A stretch of 8,940 nt of DNA from the NCBI GenBank assembly GCA_021779635.1, contig JAJYAH010000235.1, forward strand, positions 1 to 8,940, given 5' to 3'. Source of the stretch: Pseudomonadota bacterium. GTDB taxonomy: Bacteria; Pseudomonadota; Alphaproteobacteria; Rhizobiales; Xanthobacteraceae. The translations under genes and the position numbers were made by a program. The notes below the pieces were generated by a model. It did not search any database, was not told the origin of the DNA, and saw only the letters and a program-made list of their open reading frames with translations. Positions 1-5,520 of this stretch are shown in pieces (the first letter of the stretch is position 1; each line of letters opens with the position of its first letter).

Positions 1-528
1 AGCACGGGTGCCGACACGGTGAATGCGGTCAAGCAGACCCAAGAGTTTGGTCTGCGGGCCGCGGGGCAGACCATCGTAGGCATGCTTACCTTCATCGCCG
101 ATGTGCATGCCATGGGCCTCAAGACCGCGCAGGGGATGTATGTCGCGTCGCAATACTATTGGGACGACGATGACGCGAGCCGCGCCTTCGCGCTGCGGTT
201 CTCCGCGATTGAAAAGCGCATGCCAACGAAGCTGCAAGCTGCGACCTATGCGGCAGTGCGCCACTATCTGAAGGCGGTGCAGTCGGCCGGTAGCGACGAC
301 GCTAAGGCGGTCAATGCGGAGATGCGGCGGCTCCCTGTCGATTTCTTCGGACGACCGGCGCACATCCGCGCCGACGGGCGCGTCATCTACGATCTTTCGC
401 TTTACCGCGTAAAGTCGCCATCGGCGAGCCGGTACCCGTGGGACTATTACGAGAAGATATCGACGATCCCCGGTGACAAGGCATTTCGTTCTGAAGGCGA
501 AGGCGGGTGCAATCTTGGTAAATCGTGA
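1..528 (+). CDS. ABC transporter substrate-binding protein, branched-chain amino acid (LivK-like) type, C-terminal part
   Basis: The frame is open from the first base (codons Ser-Thr-Gly-Ala-Asp-Thr-Val) to the TGA at 526-528, so this is the last ~175 residues of a protein that begins upstream. A GTG at 19 could be mistaken for a start, but the reading continues sensibly upstream of it. The sequence resembles the second lobe of periplasmic type-1 binding proteins of the Leu/Ile/Val family: a helix ending in 'TVNAVKQ', then 'DFFGRPAHIRADGRVIYDL', 'VKSPSASRYPWDYY' and 'ISTIPGDKAF', followed by a late Cys in the C-terminal tail. Such proteins bind amino acids or, in catabolic operons, aromatic or other organic acids in the periplasm and hand them to an ABC permease. 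Only 33 bases separate its stop from the Rieske gene start, so it is probably the transport arm of the same operon. The ligand cannot be read from the sequence. Confidence 0.85.
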   Translation, partial: STGADTVNAVKQTQEFGLRAAGQTIVGMLTFIADVHAMGLKTAQGMYVASQYYWDDDDASRAFALRFSAIEKRMPTKLQAATYAAVRHYLKAVQSAGSDDAKAVNAEMRRLPVDFFGRPAHIRADGRVIYDLSLYRVKSPSASRYPWDYYEKISTIPGDKAFRSEGEGGCNLGKS

Positions 529-550
529 GAAGCAAACAAGTTCAATCAAC

Positions 551-556
551 AGGAGG
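551..556 (+). promoter_or_regulatory. Shine-Dalgarno AGGAGG deciding the oxygenase alpha start
   Basis: A perfect AGGAGG lies five bases before the GTG at 562. Its last G is also the first base of an in-frame GTG at 556, so the upstream GTG cannot use it. This favours GTG 562 as the start of the Rieske alpha subunit. Confidence 0.7.
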
Positions 557-561
557 TGCGC

Positions 562-1911
562 GTGATACGGCGCAAGGATATCGACGGCCTCGTCGACGTT
601 AAGAACGGCTTCATCAGCCGCGAGCTCTTTGTCGACGCCGACCTCTACAAAGAGGAGTTGAGCAAGCTCTTCACCCGCGCATGGCTAATGGTTGGCCATG
701 AGAGCTTGGTGCCAAATCCTGGCGACTTCTACACGTCGCGAATGGGCGAGGAATCTGTAATCCTCTGTCGCGACAAGAAAGGCGAAGTCCACGTCTTCCT
801 CAATTCGTGCCGGCATCGCGGCATGAAGGTCTGCCGCTATGAACAGGGCAACACGTCGCTCTTCACTTGCCCCTACCATAGCTGGACCTACACAACCGAC
901 GGCAAGCTGCAAGGCGTTCCCCTTCACAAGTCACTGTACGACAATGTGCTGGACCGCGAGGCCAATTCGTTGGTCTCTGTCGGAAAGCTCTGCAACTATA
1001 AGGGATCGATCTGGGCGACGTGGGACAAGGACGCACCCGACTTCCTGACCTATCTGGGCGACGCCAAGATCCATCTCGACCAGGCACTGGATTGTCGCGA
1101 TGGGCGAGAGGGAGGATCCGAGGTCATTGGGGTGCACAAATGGATTTTCCCGGCGAACTGGAAGTTCGCGGCAGAGAATTTTCTCGGCGACACCTATCAC
1201 AACCCGAGTCACCGTTCCGTCGACATGGTCGGAATCGGACCAAGTGCTGTGTCCGGCAAGAAGGGGCGGCGCGACAACGAACTGGAACACGCCCAGCACG
1301 TTTGGATCAGTTTTCCAGCCGGGCACGGCGTGCACAGCGCCCTTCAACCCGAGGCGAATGAATACGCTGAGTCGTTCCTCGACAATCCGGTTCTCGAGCA
1401 ATATTTCCGGCATTGTTATGAGGAGCGAAAACGACGCCTGGGTGAGGGAGCGCGCCTGCTGCCCTTCGTCGGCACGATTTTTCCGAACACGTCGTACCAC
1501 GGCCGGCAGCCGCGCGGGCTTTGTGCTTGGCACCCGCATAGTCCGACATCCACGGAAGGATGGCGTTTCTTCCTTGTCGACAAGGACGCTCCTTCCGAGG
1601 TGAAGGATTACCTGCGCCACTATTACATGCGCTATTCCGGTCCGGCCGGCATGACCGAGCAGGACGACATGGAAAATTGGCTCTACGCCACAGCAGCGAG
1701 CACGGGGACCATCGCACGCCGTTATCCCTTTAACTATCAGCAGTCGATGGGCGCCTATACGACCGATCACCCGCTGGGCGGCGAAGTCAGTCTGCAAGTC
1801 ACCGAGCAAATCGCGCGAGGCTTCTACCGGCGATGGGCGTCGTACATGCGCGATGCTGATTGGGGCGAATTGCTGGGCCTTCCGCACGGCGGCAGGCAGG
1901 CTGCCGAATGA
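562..1911 (+). CDS. Rieske non-heme iron aromatic ring-hydroxylating oxygenase, alpha (large) subunit
   Basis: This is the catalytic subunit of a ring-hydroxylating dioxygenase, which uses O2 and electrons from a ferredoxin or reductase to insert oxygen into an aromatic or related ring. It is 449 residues from GTG 562, the usual length. The N-terminal Rieske [2Fe-2S] site is C83-x-H85-x17-C103-x2-H106. The catalytic domain has the 'NWKFAAENF' stretch, then D210-x2-H213 and H217 as likely mononuclear-iron ligands, with D368 or D369 in 'EQDDMENW' as the third ligand. The two His are separated by three residues, where four is more common in the family (see findings). It is followed directly by a dehydrogenase and then by its beta subunit, so an alpha/beta hexamer is expected. 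An unusual feature is that the dehydrogenase sits between alpha and beta. No ferredoxin or reductase gene is in the window. The substrate cannot be assigned; an aromatic acid or hydrocarbon is plausible. Confidence 0.93.
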   Translation: MIRRKDIDGLVDVKNGFISRELFVDADLYKEELSKLFTRAWLMVGHESLVPNPGDFYTSRMGEESVILCRDKKGEVHVFLNSCRHRGMKVCRYEQGNTSLFTCPYHSWTYTTDGKLQGVPLHKSLYDNVLDREANSLVSVGKLCNYKGSIWATWDKDAPDFLTYLGDAKIHLDQALDCRDGREGGSEVIGVHKWIFPANWKFAAENFLGDTYHNPSHRSVDMVGIGPSAVSGKKGRRDNELEHAQHVWISFPAGHGVHSALQPEANEYAESFLDNPVLEQYFRHCYEERKRRLGEGARLLPFVGTIFPNTSYHGRQPRGLCAWHPHSPTSTEGWRFFLVDKDAPSEVKDYLRHYYMRYSGPAGMTEQDDMENWLYATAASTGTIARRYPFNYQQSMGAYTTDHPLGGEVSLQVTEQIARGFYRRWASYMRDADWGELLGLPHGGRQAAE

Positions 1912-2714
1912 GCACGTCCGAAAAGGTTGTCATCGTGACGGGCGGCACGTTTGGGATCGGCCGCGCGATCACGCTTGGCCTCGCTAGGCGAGGGCACCGG
2001 GTTGTGGCCTTTGGTCTTCAAACCACGCAGGTTTCAAGCGTTGCGCAGTGCGCGATCCCCGAACTGAGACAGGAGTTACGGCGCCAGAATTTGCAGGCGG
2101 AGTTGCTCGAGGCCGATGTTTCTTTGGCCGCCGATGTCGAACGGGTAATAAAATTTACCCTGAATCGGTTTGGTCGCATCGACGGTTTGGTCAACAATGC
2201 CGCTATCGGTCCATTGGGCACGATCCTCGATACAGATGAGATACTGTTCGAGAGGATCGTCTCGGTTAATCTCAAAGGTCCATACCTGACCAGCCGCGCG
2301 GTACTTCCGCACATGATCCGCCAAGGCGGTGGCTCGATTGTCAATATCGGGTCCGGCGCAGGATGGGGAAAGCCCAACATGGCCGTCTACAGCGCGACGA
2401 AGGGAGGACTGGTCGCGCTTGGGACGGCGACGGCTTACGACTTTCTTCATAATCGGGTGCGGATCAACACGGTGATTCCTGGAGGCGGAGGGATCGTGAG
2501 CGGCATGAGCCTCGGCCGTGTCGGCGGCGATTCCGCCAGACTCGGCGTCGGCGCGCCCGGTACGGCTGCCGGCCGTCCCGCGACCGGCGATGACATCGCC
2601 AACGTCGTCGCGTTCCTCGTCTCTCCTGAAGCAGAGACAATTTCGGGCACGGTCATCGATGTCGGCTGTTTTGCGCACCAGGGCGGGCCGGTCCCGCCAA
2701 AGCCCGCCAACTAA
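1908..2714 (+). CDS. Short-chain dehydrogenase/reductase (SDR), probable cis-diol dehydrogenase
   Basis: This is a classical SDR of 268 residues. The start chosen is ATG 1908, which overlaps the Rieske stop as ATGA, a sign of translational coupling; an earlier in-frame start at 1860 would add residues before the Rossmann strand. Visible motifs are the cofactor-binding T11-G-G-T-F-G16-I-G18, the structural N96-N97-A98 and the catalytic S149, Y161 and K165 ('YSATK'). The spacings match the family (Ser to Tyr 12, Tyr to Lys 4). Next to a ring-hydroxylating oxygenase the expected role is NAD(P)+-dependent oxidation of the cis-dihydrodiol to a catechol-type product in the cytoplasm, but this is inferred from context. 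A Gly-rich insertion after 'INTVIPGGGGIVSG' lies in the substrate-loop region. A general ketone or alcohol dehydrogenase role cannot be excluded. Confidence 0.92.
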   Translation: MSTSEKVVIVTGGTFGIGRAITLGLARRGHRVVAFGLQTTQVSSVAQCAIPELRQELRRQNLQAELLEADVSLAADVERVIKFTLNRFGRIDGLVNNAAIGPLGTILDTDEILFERIVSVNLKGPYLTSRAVLPHMIRQGGGSIVNIGSGAGWGKPNMAVYSATKGGLVALGTATAYDFLHNRVRINTVIPGGGGIVSGMSLGRVGGDSARLGVGAPGTAAGRPATGDDIANVVAFLVSPEAETISGTVIDVGCFAHQGGPVPPKPAN

Positions 2715-2730
2715 ACTAAGAATGGATTGC

Positions 2731-2737
2731 AAGGAGG
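2731..2737 (+). promoter_or_regulatory. Shine-Dalgarno AAGGAGG for the beta subunit
   Basis: AAGGAGG lies five bases before ATG 2743. It selects that ATG over an in-frame ATG at 2722, which lies upstream of the site and would add seven residues. Confidence 0.75.
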
Positions 2738-2742
2738 TACAG

Positions 2743-3342
2743 ATGAACAGCGCTCTCACCCAGGAAAAGCCGGCAGTCGAAAAGTTGGCCGGCAATCCGT
2801 CGATCGCGCGAACCGACAACTACTATCGGCTGAAAGCGGATATCGAGGATTTCTACTACTACGAAGCCGATCTACTCGACAATCGGCGCTTCCGTGATTG
2901 GCTCGAGCTTCTGGCTGACGATATCACCTACTTCATGCCGATTCGGCGAAACGTCAAATTCGGTCAGCACGAGACGCGCGAGAACACCAAGATCGGGGAG
3001 GGCATCAGCTGGTTCGACGAAGACAAGTGGACGTTGACCAAGCGCGTCGACCAGATTCTGACCGGAGTTCACTATGCCGAAGAGCCGTTATCACGTATCA
3101 CTCACATGGTAACTAATGTTCGGGTCAAGGACGTTCGTCCGAATCTCGCAGAACCGCAGGAAGTGGACATTACGAGTCGCTTCCTCCTCTATCAGAACCG
3201 CGTGGAGTACGAGACCTACACGCTGGTGGGAAGACGTAACGACACGCTGAAAATGGCGAGCGGCGGCTGGAAGGTGTGCCGCCGGGAAATCATTCTCGAG
3301 CAAAACATTCTCCTCGCCAAGAACCTGACCATGTTCTTCTGA
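2743..3342 (+). CDS. Aromatic ring-hydroxylating dioxygenase, beta (small) subunit
   Basis: The 199-residue product has the typical pattern of the small structural subunit (SnoaL/NTF2-like cone fold) that packs with the Rieske alpha subunit. An N-terminal helix has 'IEDFYYYEADLLDNRRF' at about residues 34-50. It is followed by 'WLELLADDITYFMPIRRN' (53-70), a hallmark of these subunits. 'EEPLSRITHMVTNV' (113-126), a strand with 'SRFLLYQNRVEYE' (145-157) and the terminal 'GWKVCRREIILEQNIL' (175-190) also fit. No cofactor ligands are expected in this subunit. The start is set by a strong ribosome binding site. The gap from the SDR stop is 28 bases, so it is in the same operon. The longer open frame upstream of 2743 overlaps the SDR in another frame and is not coding. 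Confidence 0.93.
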   Translation: MNSALTQEKPAVEKLAGNPSIARTDNYYRLKADIEDFYYYEADLLDNRRFRDWLELLADDITYFMPIRRNVKFGQHETRENTKIGEGISWFDEDKWTLTKRVDQILTGVHYAEEPLSRITHMVTNVRVKDVRPNLAEPQEVDITSRFLLYQNRVEYETYTLVGRRNDTLKMASGGWKVCRREIILEQNILLAKNLTMFF

Positions 3343-3359
3343 GCCATTGGAGAACATCT

Positions 3360-3563
3360 ATGATCAATATTCTCGATCTGAGGCCAGGAGATCGATTGCA
3401 GCTCCGCGAGCGCATCCTCGCCGAGGTCACTCAAAACATGGAGGACGGCATGTGGGTAGAGGTCAGATACATCGATGCGCCAAGTGAGACGGACAGGGGT
3501 CCGATCGAATTGTGCCACGCCCAGGACATCGTTGCCGTTCTGAAAACCTCGCCAGCCGCGTGA
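3360..3563 (+). CDS. Small protein of 67 residues in the oxygenase operon, function unknown
   Basis: ATG 3360 is 17 bases after the beta-subunit stop, with GGAGAA at 3349-3354 as a ribosome binding site at proper spacing. This start gives 67 residues; an open frame further upstream overlaps the beta gene and is disregarded. The protein begins 'MINILDLRPGDRLQLRE', then alternates hydrophobic residues in 'AEVTQN', 'GMWVEVRYIDA' and ends with 'ELCHAQDIVAVL'. 'DLRPGDRL' followed by short strands suggests a small beta-barrel (SH3/KOW-like), but this is only a pattern impression. There is no signal peptide or membrane segment. Its tight packing behind the beta subunit suggests an accessory role with the oxygenase, for example in assembly or binding. 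I do not recognise a named family. Confidence 0.72.
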   Translation: MINILDLRPGDRLQLRERILAEVTQNMEDGMWVEVRYIDAPSETDRGPIELCHAQDIVAVLKTSPAA

Positions 3564-3581
3564 CGTGTATTAGGTTGTGCG

Positions 3582-3977
3582 ATGCTCCGATACGAATACA
3601 TGCCAAGCGATTTTAACCAGATGTTTCTCATTCTTGGCGACGCCAAGGATTTAGCCGAGCTTTCGGCGACGCTCAGGCGTTTTGCTCGTCATCCCGAGAC
3701 GATATCATTGAGCGACCAAATTCCAGAGTTTCGGCCGCAAACGCCGCTGACTATCGTTCCGGCGGATCATGATTTTGGACTCCGCTTCAGCGGGCAGCAC
3801 TTCGTTTGGTATCTCAACGAATGGCAAGCGCTCAATATCGCGGACCGAATTGAGATACTTGCCTCACCAGAGGCCAAATCCGGCTCGGATATATTCGAAA
3901 TTGGAATTGACGGCGAAACTCTGGTCAAGGTTTCGCGCGGAGAATTTACCGATGATTTCCTGATTTCGAAGCGATAG
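3582..3977 (+). CDS. Hypothetical protein of 131 residues at the end of the oxygenase operon
   Basis: This is an open frame of 131 codons starting 18 bases after the preceding gene. ATG 3582 has only a weak upstream purine tract (around 3571-3575). The in-frame ATG at 3600 (start 'MPSDFNQMF') is an alternative that would give 125 residues. The body looks like a real folded protein: an amphipathic helix 'DAKDLAELSATLRRFARH', strands 'LTIVPA' and 'GLRFSGQHFVWYLNEWQAL', and a strand pair 'DIFEIGIDGETLVKVSRGEF'. No catalytic motif, signal peptide or membrane segment is seen. I do not recognise the family. Position and spacing suggest co-transcription with the oxygenase genes. It is the last gene before the degenerate region, and no clear terminator follows it. 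Confidence 0.6.
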   Translation: MLRYEYMPSDFNQMFLILGDAKDLAELSATLRRFARHPETISLSDQIPEFRPQTPLTIVPADHDFGLRFSGQHFVWYLNEWQALNIADRIEILASPEAKSGSDIFEIGIDGETLVKVSRGEFTDDFLISKR

Positions 3978-4001
3978 CGCTGAGCAGAAAGACGCGACTA
4001 G

Positions 4002-4560
4002 TTGGTATGGAGTCAAGTTTTCCTGCGTTCCCTGGACACTGGCCAATCGGTGTCATGTCGCAATGACCGAGGCGTGACGTGAGGCGCGTGAGCGGCGATC
4101 AGCGAGGGTTTCTGACGCGATTCATTGGTAAGACGGGATTGGCGCCCAAAGGGGGCCGGATCGGCATTTCGCCTTATTTTGTCGGAGGTCGGGATAACGA
4201 CACTCGCTGGTAGGCTCCGTGGCAGCTTTCCTGATCTCATGCTGCGCATAGCAACAGGGTGGTCCGAACAGCTTTTGGAGCAGCTTCGCCGCGTCGAGAT
4301 CGACGTCGCCGCGTTTTGCCTTCCAGATGGAATGAATTCGCCGACCGAGATCAAGGCGGACGCCCTCGACATTCAGCCGCTGTTCGTTGCGGCCTCGCGA
4401 TCTCTGGATTTGCCTACTCCCGCGACGCTGCGGACCTCTCACCGTTTCCCTGGATCATCAACCAGGATGGCTGCGGCTTCCGAAATGGGATCAAGCGCCG
4501 TTTCGAGCAGGTGGATCTTTCTTTGCGGATAGATATAGAGGCTCACAGCTCGGACCTTCG
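4002..4560 (+). pseudogene. Decayed LysR-type transcriptional regulator (remnant)
   Basis: Read in frame from 4020, the sequence 'FLRSLDTGQSV' resembles the first helix of a LysR helix-turn-helix. It is then broken by stops at 4080, 4089 and 4110. The same frame continues with 'LVRRDWRPKGAG' and, from about 4150, a LysR effector-domain pattern: 'LILSEVGITTLAGRLRGSFPDLMLRIATGWSEQLLEQL', 'VEIDVAAFCLPDG'. Near 4430 one base seems lost (CTGCGGAC where CTGGCGGAC is expected). The match then continues in the third frame as 'ADLSPFPWIINQDGCGF' and 'LRIDIEAHSSDL'. It ends where the intron fragment begins (about 4556). The regulator is non-functional: the HTH is incomplete, there is at least one frameshift, and the C-terminus is missing. 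It may once have controlled the neighbouring operon; that is speculation. Confidence 0.72.
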
Positions 4561-4993
4561 CCTTCCCTCCGGTCGACTCGTTACCTTCGCCGCCATCGAC
4601 AGTACTACGCCCCGATCCGCCACCCTGCCATGCCTGAGGAACGGCCTCTGCTTTTCGCCCGGCCAGTTCTCCCTCCGGTGACGAGCCGGAGCACACGACA
4701 GGGTTTCTCAGGTTCCCATGATTTCTGTGCGCGCGTGATGTGGTCTCCGACTCCGGCGGCCCAGAACCTGCTCGCCTTTAGCGCAGGTCCCGGTGTTGCC
4801 TTCGACTTTTGAAGCAGCCTCGGCGACCGCGACGATCCCATTACGTGGCCCAATACACACCCTGCACGCTTGCTGTCTACGCTTGGCTCAGCCGTTACCG
4901 GTTCGGACCCAAGACTCGCTACGGGGCGTCTGGCTAGAACCTACCCCGGTAGAACTTTCATCCACTAGACATCATGAGCTTCTCCTGACGCAC
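4556..4993 (-). mobile_element. Group II intron, 5' fragment (ribozyme domains I to early IV), no maturase
   Basis: Read on the minus strand, the stretch starts with GTGCG at 4993, the standard group II intron 5' end. It then shows several segments well conserved in bacterial introns of this type: 'GTGGATGAAAGTTC' (around 4955), 'GAACCGGTAACGGCTGAGCC' (around 4895), 'TCAAAAGTCGAAGGC' (around 4805), 'GGAACCTGAGAAACCCTGTC' (around 4705) and 'CAGGCATGGCAGGGTGG' (around 4630). The similarity fades at about 4556-4575, around where the intron-encoded protein would begin. No reverse transcriptase/maturase and no domains V-VI remain, so it cannot splice or move. Its far end meets the LysR remnant. 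Its 5' end abuts the tRNA-fMet 3' fragment with no spacer. The open frames antisense to it are not genes. Recognition is from memory of intron consensus; the 3' edge is approximate. Confidence 0.82.
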
Positions 4994-5016
4994 TTCAAAT
5001 CCTATCCCCGCAACCA
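4994..5016 (+). pseudogene. 3' end of initiator tRNA (tRNA-fMet), T-loop to CCA
   Basis: The bases read as T-loop TTCAAAT, T-stem 3' strand CCTAT, acceptor strand CCCCGCA, discriminator A and an encoded CCA. The CCCCGCA-A end with A at position 72 is characteristic of bacterial initiator tRNAs (C1:A72 mismatch). The remaining two thirds of the tRNA are absent; the group II intron 5' end takes their place. The usual tRNA terminator follows directly. This could be the relic of intron insertion into a tRNA-fMet copy, or an integration (att) half-site. Confidence 0.75.
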
Positions 5017-5067
5017 GACAACAAAGCCATTGAAAACGCATTGTTTTCGAGGGCTTTTTGCTGTCTG
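5015..5067 (+). terminator. Intrinsic terminator behind the tRNA-fMet remnant
   Basis: The long imperfect hairpin has AAAGCC (5023-5028) pairing with GGCTTT (5052-5057), GAAAAC (5032-5037) with GTTTTC (5043-5048), and a GCATT loop. TTTTT at 5055-5059 ends the inner stem. Outer arms CAGACA (5015-5020) and TGTCTG (5062-5067) also pair. The opposite strand has a weaker T-rich end. It would have ended the tRNA transcript. Confidence 0.8.
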
Positions 5068-5068
5068 A

Positions 5069-5200
5069 ATTTTACCTTTAAAATTTCGTTCGTGGAAGCG
5101 ACGGGAGGAAAGTCGCAGCGTAAGATCGACGGGGTTTCGCGCGACGTGATGACTCAATTGTGATCAAAGGGGCATCGCGAGCGACCGCCACGAGCTTGTT
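5069..5200. other. Non-coding stretch between terminator and tRNA-like relic
   Basis: I see no gene, repeat or convincing promoter here. An AT-rich run (5069-5087) follows the terminator; the rest is GC-rich without recognisable protein similarity in any frame. Confidence 0.5.
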
Positions 5201-5271
5201 GCGCCGTCGGCTACGCCCGCTTGTCAGGACTACGAATCTTGGGGGCAGGAGCTTGAATCTCTTCGCGCGCC
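5201..5271 (+). pseudogene. Degenerate tRNA-Arg(ACG)-like sequence
   Basis: An anticodon arm can be drawn: CAGGA (5225-5229), loop CTACGAA (5230-5236, anticodon ACG) and TCTTG (5237-5241), with four canonical pairs and one G-U. A T-arm follows: AGGAG (5247-5251), loop CTTGAAT and CTCTT (5259-5263). The loop lacks the invariant TTC. The acceptor 3' strand CGCGCGC (5264-5270) is only partly matched by GCGCCGT at 5201-5207. The D-arm region is two bases short and has no AGCTCAG motif. CCA is not encoded. It looks like a decayed tRNA-Arg copy and is unlikely to be functional. Confidence 0.5.
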
Positions 5272-5468
5272 CCGCGCCTACAGGGCAGAACCGGCGCTAA
5301 AACAAACGCAATAACAATGAGAAACTACGCAATGAACCGTAAGTACTAACGAGGCTCCGCCTCAGACCTACGAGATTGTATAGGCTGCCATTGGCAGAAG
5401 ATATTGGTGGATTGCGGTTGACGGAGGTGGACTCCGGTCGAGCCTGCAGGGACATGCCCTGGATATGG
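5272..5468. other. Non-coding stretch upstream of the chimeric ORF
   Basis: A relatively AT-rich interval lies at about 5298-5345 in otherwise GC-rich DNA. Short open frames here have no recognisable similarity. I cannot support a specific promoter. Confidence 0.4.
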
Positions 5469-5500
5469 GAGCTCTTAGAGCTCGGTGGGTCCGAGGACCC
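5469..5500. repeat. Two adjacent perfect inverted repeats upstream of the chimeric ORF
   Basis: GAGCTCT-T-AGAGCTC (5469-5483) is a 7-base palindrome around a single T. GGGTCC-GA-GGACCC (5487-5500) is a second, 6-base palindrome three bases later. They lie 20-50 bases before ATG 5521 and could be operator sites or hairpins in the leader. No T-tract follows, so a terminator is unlikely. Confidence 0.45.
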
Positions 5501-5520
5501 GTGGACGACCGGAGCCCGGG

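Noticed and set aside
931..1887. 318-codon minus-strand open frame opposite the Rieske gene
   Set aside because: The plus strand carries clear Rieske and iron-binding motifs; the opposite reading has no recognisable domain.
4439..4696. Minus-strand open frame of 85 codons inside the intron fragment
   Set aside because: It covers ribozyme domains and then crosses into the LysR remnant. It has no reverse-transcriptase similarity, so it is not a surviving maturase.
4994..5067. Class C group II intron insertion behind a terminator
   Set aside because: There is a terminator hairpin near the intron 5' end, but the tRNA 3' end lies between them. The hairpin does not directly precede the insertion point as class C targeting would require.
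4793..5068. Open frame of 91 codons on the + strand (and another at 4387-4812)
   Set aside because: They are antisense to conserved group II intron ribozyme sequence and run across the tRNA-fMet end; such frames recur wherever this intron occurs.
5469..5500. Rho-independent terminator formed by the palindromes
   Set aside because: No T-tract follows either hairpin.
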